From: Symbiobacteriaceae bacterium
GTDB taxonomy: Bacteria > Bacillota > JAAYKD01 > WRDA01
DNA: 5,449 nt
Assembly (NCBI GenBank): GCA_009783675.1
Contig: WRDA01000110.1
Location: 1 to 5,449 of the forward strand
Direction of reading: 5' to 3'
Below, in pieces: positions 4,649 through 5,449 of this stretch (position 1 is the first letter of the stretch; the number at the start of each line of letters is the position of its first letter). The notes under the pieces are model-generated. The model made no database searches, was not told the DNA's origin, and worked only from the letters and a program-made list of their open reading frames with translations. Made by a program: the position numbers and the translations under genes.

Positions 4649-5449
4649 GTGAATATTCTCGTTTTAAACTGCGGCAGTTCTTCATTAAAGTATCAGTTGT
4701 TTGACATGACCAACGAGAGCGTTCTGGCAAAAGGCCGCGTTGAACGTATCGGAATCGAGGGATCCTTCCTGGTCCATCAGCCTTCGCAGAAGGATGAGGT
4801 CGAAAAGAAGGTTGACATGCCGGATCACACTGTTGCCATTCGACATGTTTTAGAAGCACTGACCGATAGCCAGCATGGTGTTATTGCCTCTTTCGCAGAG
4901 ATCCAGGCTATTGGCCATCGAGTCGTCCATGGAGGAGAAGAGTTCTCCGGTTCGGTACTGATAACTGACGCAGTAAAAGCCGCTTTGGAACGCAACATCG
5001 ATCTGGCTCCCCTGCATAATCCGCCTAATCTGATGGGTATCGCCGCTGCCGAATCAAACATGCCCTTCCTGCCAAATGTCGGTGTTTTCGACACCTCATT
5101 TCATGCCAATATGCCCAAACACGCCTATCTCTATGGTCTACCCTATGAGCTCTATGAAAAACACAAGATTCGGCGCTATGGATTTCATGGAACTTCACAT
5201 CGTTTCGTCTCCGAGCGTTGCGCGCATCTGATGGGTAAACCCCTCGCCGATCTTAAGATCATCACCGCTCATCTTGGCAACGGATGCTCTTTGGCAGCGA
5301 TAATGGACGGCATATCTGTAGACACGTCTATGGGTTTCACTCCCTTAGAGGGCGTGATGATGGGTACCCGCAGTGGTGACTTCGACCCGTATGTCGTACT
5401 GTATTTGCAACAAAAGGAAAAGCTGGATGCTGAAGGAATTAACAATTTA
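4649..5449 (+). CDS. ackA: Acetate kinase, 3' end cut by window edge
   Basis: Cytoplasmic enzyme that interconverts acetate plus ATP and acetyl phosphate plus ADP; with phosphotransacetylase it makes ATP from acetyl-CoA in fermenting or acetogenic anaerobes. The visible 267 of about 400 codons carry the family signatures: MNILVLNCGSSSLKYQLFDM (1-20), GHRVVHGGEEF (89-99), LAPLHNPPN (119-127), VGVFDTSFH (144-152), RRYGFHGTSH (175-184), AHLGNGCSLAA (207-217) and MGFTPLEGVMMGTRSGDFDP (228-247). Numbering coincides with the Methanosarcina thermophila enzyme: N7, S10, S12, K14, R91, H123, D148, H180, N211 and R241 are all present, so an active enzyme is expected. The start is GTG at 4649, with AAAGGGG 8 bases upstream; no canonical in-frame start occurs earlier back to at least 4568. 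No phosphotransacetylase gene is in the window, and I found no convincing promoter. Confidence 0.96.
   Translation, partial: MNILVLNCGSSSLKYQLFDMTNESVLAKGRVERIGIEGSFLVHQPSQKDEVEKKVDMPDHTVAIRHVLEALTDSQHGVIASFAEIQAIGHRVVHGGEEFSGSVLITDAVKAALERNIDLAPLHNPPNLMGIAAAESNMPFLPNVGVFDTSFHANMPKHAYLYGLPYELYEKHKIRRYGFHGTSHRFVSERCAHLMGKPLADLKIITAHLGNGCSLAAIMDGISVDTSMGFTPLEGVMMGTRSGDFDPYVVLYLQQKEKLDAEGINNL

Overview
The window looks like part of the chromosome of an anaerobic bacterium, most likely a Firmicute of the Clostridia type. The evidence is a dissimilatory-type anaerobic sulfite reductase gene, an acetate kinase gene, purine-rich Shine-Dalgarno (SD) sequences, TTG and GTG start codons, and sigma-A-like promoters with extended -10 boxes. 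The genus cannot be named from the sequence.

Layout: (1) 1-837, minus strand: the first 279 codons of asrA, the iron-sulfur subunit of anaerobic sulfite reductase, starting at TTG and running off the left edge. (2) 838-1219: a divergent intergenic region. It holds a 162-bp non-coding insertion (940-1101) with 12/13-bp inverted ends, a perfect 8-bp flanking duplication (TTTTTATT) and a chain of five stem-loops. One promoter lies on each side of it. (3) About 1220-4044, plus strand: a three-gene ABC importer operon of the iron-complex/heme/cobalamin class: lipoprotein binding protein, FecCD/BtuC-type permease and FecE/BtuD-type ATPase. The genes are spaced by 15 bp and then overlap by 4 bp. (4) 4069-4455, minus strand: an unrecognised 128-residue membrane protein, convergent with the importer. 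(5) 4649-5449, plus strand: the first 267 codons of acetate kinase (ackA), running off the right edge.

The importer genes form one transport machine: a surface lipoprotein captures a metal-chelate ligand, the permease forms the channel and the ATPase powers it. Iron, heme or a cobamide would all suit an organism rich in iron-sulfur and tetrapyrrole enzymes, but the substrate cannot be read from the sequence. AsrA feeds electrons to the siroheme sulfite reductase, and acetate kinase makes ATP from acetyl phosphate. No direct functional link between these units is visible.

The most notable item is the small insertion element between asrA and the importer. It has clean boundaries and codes for nothing. 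Its right end is a 34-bp near-perfect palindrome that, next to the T-rich target duplication, forms an intrinsic terminator shape just upstream of the importer promoter. That promoter also shows that the longest possible reading frame of the binding protein (TTG at 1109) starts too far upstream.
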